Source: Owenia fusiformis
Lineage: Eukaryota; Annelida; Polychaeta; Sabellida; Oweniidae
Assembly (NCBI GenBank): GCA_903813345.2
Contig: CAIIXF020000006.1
Span: 13,398,348 to 13,462,347 of the forward strand
Reading direction: 5' to 3'
DNA: 64,000 nt
The notes below the pieces were generated by a model, which worked only from the letters and a program-made list of their open reading frames with translations, was not told the DNA's origin and ran no database searches. The translations under genes and the position numbers were made by a program. Shown here in pieces: positions 11,733-26,700 of this stretch; positions within the stretch are counted from its first letter, which is position 1, and every line of letters starts with the position of its first letter.

Positions 11733-14700
11733 GTAAGTCCAGTGATCAAAAGGATAATTTTCCTGTTTACATATTTAACATAAATTATTTTGATGTGTTA
11801 TATGCAGTTACCAGCCATGATATCAATATCTGATTCTTTTACTGTCAGACAATTTCTGAAACTATAAGACACAAAAGTGAGCGAAGTCTTTTATTAGATG
11901 AAAAATTAGGGTTCTTAAGTTCTTTTTTACAAGAAAAATCCAAAATATATATAGAGCTATAGAAAAACCTTCTGTCCATCTGTTCATTCATTCAACTGTT
12001 GATGACTTATTTTATAGGCTAATGCATTATGGGTATATAGGCCCCTCTATTAGATGAAATTCTGAGTATGGAGGCTGCCCAATTAAAAATGCGGCCATTT
12101 TTCTTAAAAATGTAATTGAGTGCCTCTTTAGCTTCCTTGGGTCATATTTAAAATAATCTTTATTCAAGAGAGAATTTCCAAAATGGTCTTTAAATTCAAA
12201 ATGGCTGCCATTTTTGTGAAAAAAAGAATTTATTATATTTTGAAATATATGTATCAACTCGTATAGTTGATTTTTTCGTATTCCATTTTGTAGTTTGGAG
12301 GAATTTGGCATGCTGTTGCCTCTACAGACCGTGATGATATATTTCACCTCAATGGAACTATTCTTCACATCAGACCACATGATGAGTTGCATGCAGGTCT
12401 AAATATTGCTGGCATAGATGCTGAAGTCTGTACTGCATCCAGACATATCCACATCAATGTAGTAGAGAAATCAAAACTAAATCTACTAAATCTTGAAGGT
12501 AATAAGTAGGCCAAGTGATGTGTTTAAACAAACAAGTGTTCATATGAGTGTTTTTTCTTGTGGTTATCCCCATTGCTAGTAAAAGGATATATCTGATTCA
12601 TGATATTTGTTTGTTTGTTCTATTTTCTTCAGAAGTTTATTTCTTAAATAATGTGATGTCTGCACCTTTTGTCCTTAAATGCCTTGAACATTTTTACTGT
12701 TTGAGTTATTTATCCTACTTGAAAAACAGATAAGAGACAAACATTTCTCACTACATCAAGCACTTTTACTAGAGACATATATTCCATTTGTCATTGTGAC
12801 ATATTCATATATGTATCTTAAATTTTTATACAATATGCTTCTCGAATTCATATGTAGTTAATTGTCAATTTTCTCAAAGATTGAATATTTCTTGGCTTAC
12901 CCTGTACTTTCCTTTAAATCTGTTTTTTCAGAGACCTATTGGGTGACATCAACAGATTACAAGCAGTTTGCTGTGTTATTCCAAGCACCTCATGCTGTGC
13001 ACATTCTCAGTAGAAGGAGACAGCTTCAACATGGGGCTAATCTCAGACATAAAATACACAGACACTTAGAGCATCAATTATGTGTTCCACCAAGAAGGCT
13101 TCAGTATAGAAACTCGAAGGGTACATTTATTTTAACATTGGTTATGTTGTATTGGATTTGTTTAATGCCTCTGACTGTTTTTAAAACTTTTTGTTGTTAT
13201 TTTTCTTTTAGGGCAAGAATATTTAGAATGCTTCCAGTTCCCACCTGAATGTTTTAAATGCAATAACATATTGAAAATCATATCAGTATTATTATCAACT
13301 GCATAAAATGAATGTTCTGGCTATTAGTCATGTGGTATGGCAAATTCATTTCCGAAAAATTCTGTCATATTTTGCATGATTAGCCAATAATTGACCTGAT
13401 TTGCTTGTTCACATTTGTTTTAAATCTTTTTTAAATGATCATTGATAAATAGAACTGAACTGTTCTTATTTGACTGGTCATACAAGTTCCCATTTAGAGT
13501 TTGAGTTAACTTATGAGTGAAATGTTCTATGTGGAATCCGATAGTGATGTTCAAACATTTATATTTTCTATACTTCAGTGTTTTGCCCGCTGTCAGAAGA
13601 TAATCATGACAGGAACAAGAAATACTTAATGAAAATGTTAGATAATTTTATGCAAAATGGTAAGTCATATACTAGTATTACTTAATAGCCAAAACGGCAT
13701 TAGGGGAGGTCAACATCCATAAAGGACAACATACACCAAAAAGTATCAACTATATTTTAGAATTATACAGTTGACTACTGTAATATCTAAACATAATATC
13801 TCCTTTAAGTAGAAAAACAACATAGAAATAGTTAACAGTAAAATGTGGTAGTGTTGATAACAATCAAAATTATAGTTATGTTTTTAATCAGAATATTTGA
13901 ATTTCCATTTCAGATGAGCACGATACTGATATTCACATTAATGGTGACTTGAGAGAAGCTGTAGCAAATGAAATTGTGGAAGAGATCAATACAGACAGCA
14001 AAAGGGAACTGAAGCATGCAGCAATAGAGAAATTTAAACTTGAAGAGGCACAGAAATTTGCTAATGAGATTACAGAAAATATTGCACCTGTTCTTGTACA
14101 TAATGTTGACAATGGTAGTATCACAAGTATACAAGAAATTGAAGGGTCTGGAGCTACTGAAAGTATTGTTGATTTTGTAAACAAAAATATAGATAGCCTA
14201 GACAGGTGCAGCGTTGAAGGTTATCCTGTAATGAAGGATTTTAACATTGAAAAGGTTAGCAAATTAATTTCTACTTTATCTTCATAAGATTATTAAAGGT
14301 TATCTTTAGTACGTAATTGATTTGTGCAGTAATGCTCTAAGAATAGTTACTTAATGTTCTATTTTTGATAAACGCTCCACAATCATTATGTGGGTATGTG
14401 GTAAAAGTCAATATCATTGTGATTTTAAGAGATTTCTATATTTCATAATTAATTTCTTAAATTTTATGTATGCAATTTTTTCTAGAAGTATATGTACTGT
14501 GATTTCCCAAGTTAGATTTTGCATTCAGTTTCCAATGATTTCCTGAAAAAGTTCATCAAATACTCTATCACCATTGACATAATACCTGGAAATTATAATA
14601 CCAGTTGATTTACTCTTTTAAGGCACACAATTGTTATGTTATCACAATATGCATGTCAACGAGATCTTAGATGAATTAAGTTTCTTCACAAAAGAGATGA

Positions 14701-17700
14701 GCAAACTTGCCTGACCAAAGCTACTGGTGCCATCTATCTATTCATCTGTATTGCAAGTCCATAACATAAGTTAACAGGGAGTAAAGACTATAGATGGTTT
14801 GAGAGTAAATCTGGACAAAAATTGTTACAGTTTTGAAATATTTTTTGCTCTCATCATTTCTCCATCTGCCTCCCAAAGTGCTGAATTTACCTCAGAATAA
14901 TTCTTTGATTTTGAAAGTTATCCAGTAAAATTGAAAAAGTGTTTCAAATGTTTTTGCATGGTTGCAGTTGATTGGCAAATGGTATATTCTGTCTAGACTA
15001 AAGGGTACCACAGTATGGAGTTCAGGTGTTACAAAATTCTACCGTCTACCAAAGGACAAAAGTACACTAATAAGAATCATCTCCTCGGGAGCAATGTAAC
15101 TAGATTCCTTTTTAACATTTAAAGTCAGAAAGAAGTTTTATACACATATTATACATTTACCTTCTTCTTATTACTAAATAGTTACATATCACCTTATTAC
15201 TGTATTGTAAGTAGGTTAATTACAGTCAAACTTTTCTTTCAAATGTCTTGTTTCATTTTTAATAAATGATTACTTTAAATCTGATAAAATGAAAAAGATG
15301 GAAATGATTTTTGAAGTAATTTTTTTAGAGATGGGAAGTGTCTACCTCCAACTGATGGATATGTGACTCTCACTGACACCCCAGGGGACATGTATTCCCA
15401 TTATGTATCATTTCATGGTAAGTATCTTGTTAAGCAGTAGTATAGTTTTTATATATTTTAGTGAATCTGATATGTTATTTAAAGAAATTGACTAATAGGT
15501 GTCTTATCTATTAAATATAAAACTTCATTGAACAAGCATATATCTTAATTATATAAACTTGTTATTAATTGTACAAGACTGAAATACATTATTTTGCTGA
15601 ATAAATTCAAAGAACTTACCTGTTGTTGTTATGTGTTAACAATTAAAACATACTTTTCTTATTGAATGAATGTCAAAACCAAACATTCAAAATTCTTGAT
15701 CAACAATTTTTAAATATATTTAAAATAATGATTTCAGATGCAAAACATAATGGGTCTCGACACGATTGTAAGTACATGTGCTAATCAAATGTGTTATCAT
15801 GTGATACATTGTGGTAAATTATTGCTAGATAATGCATTAGTGTGACAATTAATGTTTCATTTGAATAAATCCACAAGAAGAACTTTTACTCAACATTTCA
15901 AAATAGAGAATTTAAGTTGAGTGTTATAGCTTTGACAAATTAATTTTTCAGACCGACTAAAGATTATAGCGATAACTGAGAGTCACATGCTGACCATGAT
16001 GTGTAATAAAGTGAATGCAGATGGAAAGTGTATAAAAGACAAGCTTCAGATTGACATCCTTGGAAAAACACGTGACATAGCATCTGATCTGCCAGTTAAA
16101 TTCCATGAAGAGCTTGAAAGTCTTTGTATTGGGGAAGAAAATATGGAATTACTATCACAAGCAGGTAATCATTTTTGTAAGGTCTATATGAAACCTAAAT
16201 GTTTTTATTAGACTCCAGATGAAAATCTGGAGTCTATTGCTTTTGCCAGTTTTCCTATTATTCTTTCTTTCTTTCCGAACACTTTTTCTCAGCAACTAGA
16301 AGAACTTACTTAAATCTGCTAACATAGTCAAGTAGGTAATGAAACCTAGTTTCTGGGAAATTAGGTCAAATGTTTATCTAGGTCAAAGGTCAAGAACTAG
16401 GTCAAATCGTGGGTTTTCACTATTTTACAAGTTTTCTCAGTCGTCCTTCGGTATTTTTGCTCCGGGTTTTTTTCATCATGTTCCTTAGAAAAAAAGCTAA
16501 TTCCGTAATGCAAATCGTTTTTTGATTACTCTTACCGATTTTGAGAAATGACGTCCGAAAAGTAGGTCAGAACATAAAAAGTTCTCCAAATTCAACGTGT
16601 GAATTATCAAATAAGTGTAGAATTATCTCAGGAATCCGAATCTGCAAACAAAATTTCGATCCAAATACCGGTTCAGAAGTTATAGCATTTTGAAATCTCA
16701 AAATCGCTAAATTTGGTGCCCCATGTTAAGTCAATGGGGAAAAAGACTTCTTCGAAGTGTAAAATACGAGATATAGACTGAGTACAGCTTAACATAATGA
16801 AAGCCTATAAAAGAAGGGGACCTCGAAGGCTATCTAGCTTTAAAATTTGGACACCAAAATCGCAAGGTCAAAATCTAGGTCAAATTGATAGTTTTTCCTA
16901 ATTTTTACGATTCTGACACTACACTTAAATGATTTGCTTCTAAAAGGGTAGAATTTTCTCAGGAATCCGAATCTGCAAACCAAATTTTGATTCGACATGT
17001 TATGTCAATAGGGAAAAAGTTTTTTTTGAAGTGTAAAATACCAATATAGACTGAGTACAGCTCAACATAATGGAAGCCTATAAAAGAAGGGGACCTCAAA
17101 GGCGACCTAGCTTTAAAATGTGGACAACAAAATGCCAAGGTCAAAATCTAGGTCAAATTCATAGTTTTTCCTTATTTTTGCGATTCTGACATTACACTTT
17201 TATAATTTGCTTCAAAATTTTGTATACATGTTGCAAAGAGTGTGCTTATAGTGTAAGCCTTTTGCCGTCAGAAAGTATTTTGACCCACTTTTAAGATATG
17301 GTGTCCGAAATATAGGTCAATATAAAAAGTTCTCCAAATTTAACTTATTAAGGGTAGAATTTTCTCAGGAATCCAAATCTGCAAAGCAACTTTCAATCCG
17401 ACTCCCGGTTTAGATTCTGGGCCATTTTAAAATTCACATTTGTTTAAAATTCACATTTGCCAGTATCCACAATGCAGATCCATCAAATATACTTTCAACA
17501 ATTCCTACTTACCTACTCGGCTACCTACTTAGCTACCTACTTCTCAGCTACCTACTCAGCTACTTACTCAGCTACCTACTCAGCTACTTACTCAGCTACC
17601 TACTCAGCTACCTACTCAGCTACTTACTCAATTACTTAATCATCTACGTACTCAGCTTCCTACTCAGCTCTTTACTCAAGTAAATCAATCTGGAGTCTTA

Positions 17701-20700
17701 AATTGAACTTTGTTCAATTTACCAATCTAGTTATTATTACTTACTGATGCTTCCTTTCTCAAAGAAGCAGGAATACACACAAAACTATCTGAAATGAAAG
17801 AGGTGTTTGAGAGAGGTTTTTTTCGATTTTGTTTCCAGAGAAATGTGATGTTCCTGATGATTTACAGACCAGTAGATGCCAACTTAATGATTTTCCCATC
17901 CAGAATAACTTTGATGATGAGAAGGTAGGTTTATAGGGTGTCTCAAAAAATGTACCCAAAAGTATATCAGCACCATAGACAAACCAATCAATATTTTCAG
18001 ACATTTTTGCATGGTCTTGCAGATAAAAGATGAAAGTTTTTTCCCCTATACACAATTTTTAATTCAGTTTTGCCTTTTTGATACTTTAACCCGTTAACTT
18101 TTACACCACATATTCAATGTAACCTCATATTTCGATGACAGTCTGCGTCCTTACTCCTACATTGTTCACCACATTTGATATATCTGGTGGAATGTTTTAA
18201 TTTCTGTTCGGATGCTGGTTTTAAGTTGTTCTTGGTCTCTTAGCTTGGGTTTAGCATAAAAATGGTCCTTCAAATAGCCTCAGAGAAAAAAGTATGGGCC
18301 ATCAAATATGGTGAATAGGGAGGCCCTCACAATGTCTTATAGCCCCCTTATAAAGTGAGGTCAGAGGTTCAAGAAACTGCATTGGTTGGGATTCTAGTGT
18401 AGCTGTACGTTGGTATCAATTCGAGACCACTGTGTTTTCATTTGGATATCATTTGGTCTCCAGGCTAGCCTGCCTAACTCTGGAAGGTAACTCCTGAATC
18501 ATTTGCTGATGATTGACCTGATTATCTGTATTTGTTCTGCCATCGTCATCCTCTAACATCTTTCTCTGTGGTTATTTGAAGGAGTGTTTTAATGCTCATT
18601 CCAAGCAAAAGCTCTAAAACAACTTAAGGGCAACATCCAAAGAGAAATCCAAAACATTCCACTGGAATTATTATCAAATGTGATGAACAATCTAACAGTA
18701 AGGATACAGCCTGTCGTCCAAATATGAGGTTACATCGATTATGTGGTGTAAAAGGTAAAGGGTTAAAGCATCAAAAAGACATGACTGAAATAAAAATGGT
18801 GTATTGGGGAGAAAACTTTCATGTTTCGGCTACATGACCATGCAAAAAATGTCTGAAAATATTGATTGGTTTATCTGTGCTCTTGATATACTTTTGGGTA
18901 CATTTTTTTGAGACACCCTGTATATGCAGGGACTGATCATTCACTTAAAGTGTGTCTAAATTCCAGTGATGCTGACCATGCCGAGTGTTCATTTTAGATG
19001 AGTTGGTTTGAAAAACCTGACACACTTTTTTTTATTTCCTTAATTAATCTCATTAATTAATTAATTTCATTAATTATGACAGTGCCATATTGTTCATCAT
19101 ATTCATATGACATATGTGTATTTTGTTGAAAAGTTGTTTTGCAGATTCGAAAATGATGTTACAAATTGTATGTTATAATACAAGTGATTATGAGTATAAT
19201 GTAATTTGTAATCTGATACTCATACTGTGAGGTATTTTTTGCATGTCAATCCTCCTATGAATTAGTCATTGAATATACACACTGTACTTTTGTACATGTA
19301 TTTTAAGTTCACTGGACCTTGGTATGAAGTTGGCCATTCAGCAGAGTCCATTCATCAGTCTGGGGCATTCCAACTGGTCTTGAATCAGACACATACTACG
19401 TTTTCAGTAGTGTGGGCAGAGTAAGCTAGTTTTTGTAACTTTAAAATTTTTGGTATATTCTAACTTATCGGTGTTGTGGCCATTCTGTTGTTCTGTTGTC
19501 CCCAGCCTGAGCCTGATTTGGACAATTGATTTTTGAGGCAACTTCAGAAGAAAACTTTATACTTTCTTGTTATGATCACCAGAAGTGGTGATATACTGTA
19601 TACTTTCTTGTTATGACCACCAGAAGTTGTGACATACTGTATACTTTCTTGTTATGACCACCAGAAGTGGTGACATACTGTATACTTTCTTGTTATGACC
19701 ACCAGAAGTGGTGACATACTGTATACTTTCTTGTTATGACCACCAGAAGTGGTGACATACTGTATACTTTCTTGTTATGACCACCAGAAGTGGTGACATA
19801 CTGTATACTTTCTTGTTATGACCACCAGAAGTGGTGACATACTGTATACTTTCTTGTTATGACCACCAGAAGTGGTGACATACTGTTAGTCTCCAACTTT
19901 TTTGTGGACAGTGTAGCGTTTTGTGTTCCACATCTCTAACCAATGACAAGTGTTGACATTTTGTATTGAAAACAATAAACTATAAGAATTGATAAAACTT
20001 GTATTTTTCATGTTGTAGAAATGGTCAATGTTCAGATATTTTACATAGTGAATCAACACATGCTCATATGACCGTTCCCATCCCTGATGTTACAGTATCA
20101 TTCGGAGAGGGATCAGGTAGAGATTTTCTGATTGGAATCTTATATTGCATCAGTAGACCTTTCCAATAAATCCTGACCCCTATTAGTGAACCAAGGAAAC
20201 GAGGGTATATTGGCTAGATTTATGATGTCATACTTTACAGCCAGCAATGCTTGTAAACAAAATTGAAAGTCAACGTTTTTGAAAATATTTTAATCCTATT
20301 TCTGCACTGAAATTGTAAGAATGACATCATAACCAATAAATGACATGATTTACTGGATTGGTCTATTAAACTGGGCCATTAATGTCTCATTTTAGTGTAT
20401 AATGAATCCCCATCACTTACATTGTTTAGTAGGTATGAAGTTCTACAACTGATTGAATTTCCGTGCGGATCTTTTTCTGACAGCCATTTTACAAAATCTA
20501 ATTAATCTTACTTTTGAGAAATTATTTCTTTGACACCTCTTTCCTGAAATTCCTTAACTGAATCCTTGTTTCCAGAAAGAATTCAAATCTTATGGACTGA
20601 TTATACCAAGCATGCTATAATGTTTGCTTGTCGTGAAGTTGGGCCTGATGGAACCTGTATATTCCGACCAAACTTAACGCTTTATAGTAGGACACGAGGC

Positions 20701-23700
20701 ATAATATCAAAAGAGCTGAGAGAGAAGTTTAAATATTTTGCAACCAGGACCTGTGTTCCATATGTTCTTACCCCAGTTTCTCATGGTGGTAAGTTCAATA
20801 GAATATGTACTTTTGTGTTCTCTTTATGTCACATGATGATTAATATGTTTCTCAAATATATAAAATGGATATCTCAGAAGAGTGCTGAATCAGGACAGTG
20901 GTATAACAGTAATAGGAAATGTCATATCTCTATTATAAACATCTTACCTTATGAAAATGACATACTCTCTTGCTTTCAGTGAGGTGTAACTTTGAAGAAC
21001 CATTCAGAAAAGCATGCAGATTTGCTGACCTGCCTAAAGCTAACATGTCAACAGGAGATAGTGTAAATAAGATTGAGGAATCCCATCTTTAAATAAACTG
21101 TATATGGAATTATATATTCTTCCTTTTTTCAAAGATCTGTACATTTTCTTTTATAATATTATTCTAATTAGTACTGATATTTTATTAATGTGGCAATAAT
21201 ATTGGTATACACAACATGAAATAACATATACAGGGTGTCTCAAAAAAATGTACCCAAAAGTATATCAAAAGCACAGATAAACCAATCAATATTTTCAGAC
21301 AATTTTTGCATGGTCATGTAGCCAAAACATGAAAGTTTTCTCCCCAATACACCATTTTTATTTCAGTCTCGTCTTTTTGATGCTTTTACCCTTTACCTTT
21401 TACATAACATAATCGATGTAACCTCAAATTTCGATGACAGCCTGTATCCTTAATGCTACATTGTTCATCACATTTGATAATAATTCCGGTGGAATGTTTT
21501 GGATTTCTCTTTGGATGTTGCTCTTAAGTTGTTCTAGGTCTTTCTGCTTGGAATTAGCATTAAAACACTCCTTCAAATAGCCACAGAGAAAGATGTTTGA
21601 GGATGACGATGGCAGAACAAACACAGATAATCAGGTCAATTATCGGCAAATGATTCAGGAGTTACAATCCAGAGTTAGGCAGGCTAGCCTGGAGACCAAA
21701 TGATATCCAAATGAAAATACAGTGGTCTCAAATTGATACACACAACAAAAGCTACACTAGAATCCCAACCAATGCAGTTTCTTGAACCTCTGACCTCTCT
21801 GTATAAGGGGGCTATAAGACATTGTGAGGGCATCCCTATTCACCTTATTTGACGGCCCATACTTTTTTCTCTGAGGCTATTTGAAGGACCATTTTTATGC
21901 TAAACCCAAGCTAAGAGACCTAGAACAACTTAAGACCAGCATCCGAACAGAAATCAAAACATTCCACCAGAAATATCAAATGTGATGAACAATGTAGTGG
22001 TAAGGATGCAGACTGTCATCGAAATATGAGGTTACATTAAATATGTCGTGTAAAAGGTAATGGGTTAAAGTATCAAAAAGGCAAAACTGAATTAAAAACT
22101 GTGGATAGGGGAAAAAAATTTCATCTTTTATCTACAAGATCATGCAAAAAATGTCTGAAAATATTGATTGGTGTATCTATGGTGTTGATATACTTTTGGG
22201 TACATTTTTTTGAGACACCCTATATACTGATCTAGGAAGCATTTTACCAATTTGTGTAGCAAAGAAGCGTTGTATTAAGTAGTGTAGCTAGATGTACATG
22301 CATGTACTTATACAAAATAAGCACTTCTCTAAATATAAGAATGCATATATACACTTATCCTATGCCAAGTAGAGTTTTAGGGAGATAAGTTGGTAAGATA
22401 TATCCCGTATCCTGATTTTGAGGTTTCCATATCCAGAACCTCCATATATCCCGCCATATCTCCTGGTTAGGTGCATATCTTCCTGCTTCCAGTGCATATC
22501 TTCCCGCTTCCGGTAATGCAGTTAAACGACTTTGCATATGAATGATTTGTTTATTTTTACACCTTGTACTATTGAAATGGCCATATGTCCCTGAAAACTC
22601 TACTTGGTATAGGATAAAGCAGTTATGTACGGTCGGTTGGGATATTGGGTTCATCCCTCGTGAGATATGCACATCTACCTTCGGTCCCTACGGTCCCTCA
22701 GGTAGATATGCATATCTCCCTCTGGATAAACCCCATATTTGAAACCTCCCAGTACATAACCCTTATATATTCATACTTCATGTGCATTTTTATTTCAGAC
22801 TGTTGGTGACTGGTATCTTGTAGCATATCTTACAGATGCAATACGGGTCAGTGACGTCTCCTCGTCTGTTTCTAATGGAACACATCTCATATACACCCTC
22901 ATACGAGAACAGTAAGTATTTCTAGCATATTTGGTGAATAACAACTTATTCTTGACTCAACCTTAAGTTGTACTTTGTTGAGGTTTCAAAACACCATTTT
23001 GTTTTAAAAATTTCTTCCTTCCTGACATGGTTACTGACCTTCGCCACAAAGTTATGTCGATCATGTGATCTCAGAATGGCTTTTATACATGTTGTCATTT
23101 ACATGTGAAATCCCAAAGTTACACTTTTTATTATGTTTTATTTGTGAATTGACCATTCTTTTATCGTATACCTATTTTCCCCTTTATCCCTGCTATCAAG
23201 TCTTAAAATGGAGTGCCAGTCTATGAGTTATGGTCTTCTGAATTCTCAGTGTCTAATTATCTTCTTTTTGGATTAATGTTCAATGTATGGTAGATTTTTT
23301 TAGTCACATGCAAGTTACATATTATTACCTGAGTTACTTAAATCCACAACATAACAGGTAAATAATTTGTTTTCTTTCAGAAATGGAAAATGTTTGGCAC
23401 CAAGGACGTTGGATTATCCTATTGACATATCAATTGACATAGCAGATAGTTCATTTGATTTGGGAAAGAATAAAAAATGTAAGAAATATACAGTATTTAG
23501 ATATAATAATCACACCTCCAGGTGATATAAATGTCTTTGAAATAATGTTAGTTAAGTTAAATCAAATAATCACATGTATTTATGACAATGGCTTGTTAAG
23601 ATTGTTTTATGATGTCATCACCAGAAGTGGTGACATAATTTTATAGTCTTCAATTTATTTGTATGTGGCAGTCCACAATTGGCGGTCGATGTCTGTAACA

Positions 23701-26700
23701 AATGGTAGGTGATGCATGTTAATGCCTTGTGTACTTCTGTATTCCATACCTACTGAGGTTCTAGGTACATAACAAGTCTGAAAATTTCACAAACTTAAAA
23801 ATTGTGTACCTTAAAGTATGTATTGAATTTTGGAACTTTATGAGGTATAATGTACCTAGAATCTCAGTAGGTATGGAATACATCTGTTTTGTACACTTGG
23901 TTTCGGATACAGAGTTTATCCTTCAGGAAATATGTGTATCTTCCTCAGTCCCTGCGGTCCCATGGGAGATATATTTCCCTTGGGATAAACCCCGTATCCA
24001 AAACACCCTAGTACATAACCCTTATGTATTAGGGACATTTGCTGTGATTTTTTATTCCAGTCCGAATGAGGACTGTCTACTATGCCAATGGTCTTGAGAT
24101 TACATACATGTGTATCAACCCTTTTGAGGATGGATACTGTCCCAGAGAGGGGATCATATTCACAGTCTTCTCAAAGAGACCAGTCAACCTAGATGACAAA
24201 GAGAAGGAAATTGTGTTAGATTTTGCAAAGAAGCTGTGTATCAGTAAAGAGAAAATATTTTTCAAATCATACAAAGGTTAGAAAACTTAGTTGAATTCTC
24301 CCACAATCTGTAAAAGTAAGACATTTCGGAACATTGGATTTATTTGATGTTAGAGACGTACATATAATAATTTGTTAGATATTTTACATGATTTAATGAT
24401 ATAAATGTATTTAATGTATAGTGTCTAAACATTTCTCTGATATTAAGTTCGTCATATGTCAAAACTGAGAGAGGTAGAAAGTTCATTTTGAATGTATAAA
24501 AGGATGACCTGATGTTGGCCTTAGATATTTCAAAGAATCATTACAAAATTTTATGTCTAAACCACTTTGTTGAAGTCTGAAGTTATGAAGTCATTCAATT
24601 ACTGAATATAGTGTAAAATAATTCCTTTTTTCACTGTAGATTGGTGGTATACTCATGTAGTAAATAATACTGTTCCATTTGTTCATCTTTTCAGATAAGG
24701 AAGTGTGTTCTCTAGGAAGCAGGTGTCCAGATATTGCAGTAGATAAAATGCCAGTAGCAAAATATTCAGACCCACATCATTTGGTATGTACAGGGAGGGC
24801 CAAATATCCTTTTTTGTGTTAAAATGCATTTATTTATTGTCCAAGTCTACATTATCTCCAAGTAATTTAAAAAATAATATATGTTGAATTTGGCTTATGC
24901 ATTCAACATACATTACTTTCACTTCTACTGTTAGTATAAATTAACTCCCTATAGGTAAGTATTAAAAAAGAGGCACTTATTTGTGTATCAGAGGAGGTTA
25001 ACAGTTAGATTGCTTCAGCCTTCTACACTGAGTTAGACTGGGTTAGTCTTTTTCAGTTTTGCACTTGTGCTAACAATTATTTAAATGTCCTATTTCTGGT
25101 ATGCCAATATATTTACCTAGAGTACTGTATCTGTCATTTATTTCATTCATTAGAGTGATAAAGGACCTCTGTATGTAACTGGTTATGCAGTTAAAAGGCA
25201 CACAACTCCTCTTGGAGTAGCAGTTGATACATTCTCTAATGGTGAAAAGCTGTTTGTAAGATATAAGGCATGGAATTATAAGTAAGTATCTGTTTCAACA
25301 TGAAATACGTCATAAAGATCATATTTTACAATATACCAGATACAGTATATGTTATATGGTATAATAGGGTATCTCTTTGTGGCAATCACCAATGATTGAG
25401 GGAAACACTTTACAGCAAGTGATGTTCTTGCTGTTACAAAAAGTTCATACAACATGAAAATGCCTGAAGTTTTGAATTTAGATAAAAATGATTTTAGGTG
25501 TCAAGGTGTGATACCCTGTATATATATTATACATGAAAAACATTAGTAATCTGATAATTAGTAATCCATTCTAACAAGTCCTCACTTATAAAATATAGTT
25601 TTTTCTCTTCTACTACTTGGATAATATGGCTCGTACAAGTAATGTATATGTACATTTAGGTCCCAGCAGTGTTCTGACGTTTACTTTGAGGAACACCTTA
25701 AAGATTCAATGTTGAGCACTTCTATGTACACAGTAAAGAACAATAGTAAGTGAATCTTACATAGCATTGCCACTTATTCAGTAATTCACCTAAAACAAAT
25801 GATCAGTGAGTATTATTTTGTGCAGATTGGACTTAATTGCAGTGTGGATTAATTTTGAATGTAATTGGTGTGTCTTTGTGTGTGCATGGTTTGAATAGAA
25901 CTTCCCAGTGATTTTTCTTCAGGTGTGGCGAACAAGTAAGAAATTTGCCAAAATAAAATGTGCCAAATTAACCTGCTTGATATCAGCCTTTACTTTAAAA
26001 TATATATTGTTTTGGTTTCAGCTCATTATCGTTATCTGTACATGGATGATGAACTTGCTATAAGTTACAAGTGCAACTTGACAGAATCCAAAGATGACAC
26101 CTTAATATGCTATGATAATCCTCAATGGATTGGACTCTTTACATTAAGCCCTGGCACTCCGAGTAAAAGGGCAAAAGCATTATTTGAAAAATATACAGAA
26201 GCATCTTGTATGAATGTAAATGATATTGTGTATTCCAACATTACTCAAGGTAGGGCTGGCGAGAACTACTGTAGTCTCGGAAAACTTTTAATTTTCTCAC
26301 TAGAAAGTCAACATATATCATTAAAATGAATAAAATAAACATTTCAGATTTTAATTTTGAAAAATAAAATGTTGCATTACATGTTATCAGGATTTACCTT
26401 TCAGAGTCATGTCTTTATAAAGACCGCTTAAGATGTCAGATTTCAAATCTTCCTATTGCAAATCTGCAAAATTCTGAGCAGGTAAATATAACATTCTTTT
26501 ACAGAAAGCTTATTAATCCTATATCAAGGTTCAGAATGGTCATTTTATGAAATGAACAGTGAGTTGATTAGTATAAATTGTACATGTCATTTAAACTCAC
26601 CGAGGTTACTCTATGTTTAAAACATTTTGTATAATCCTGAATAATTCCATTTATATGTTTTTAAATGAATACTGATATTCTAAAATTGATTAAAACAAGG

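Noticed and set aside
17457-17639. Open frame with a repeated Ser-Ala-Thr-Tyr motif
   Set aside because: It is the translation of a 12-bp minisatellite inside a mobile element.
19554-19888. CRISPR-like regular repeats
   Set aside because: The units are directly tandem with no unique spacers, in a eukaryotic intron.
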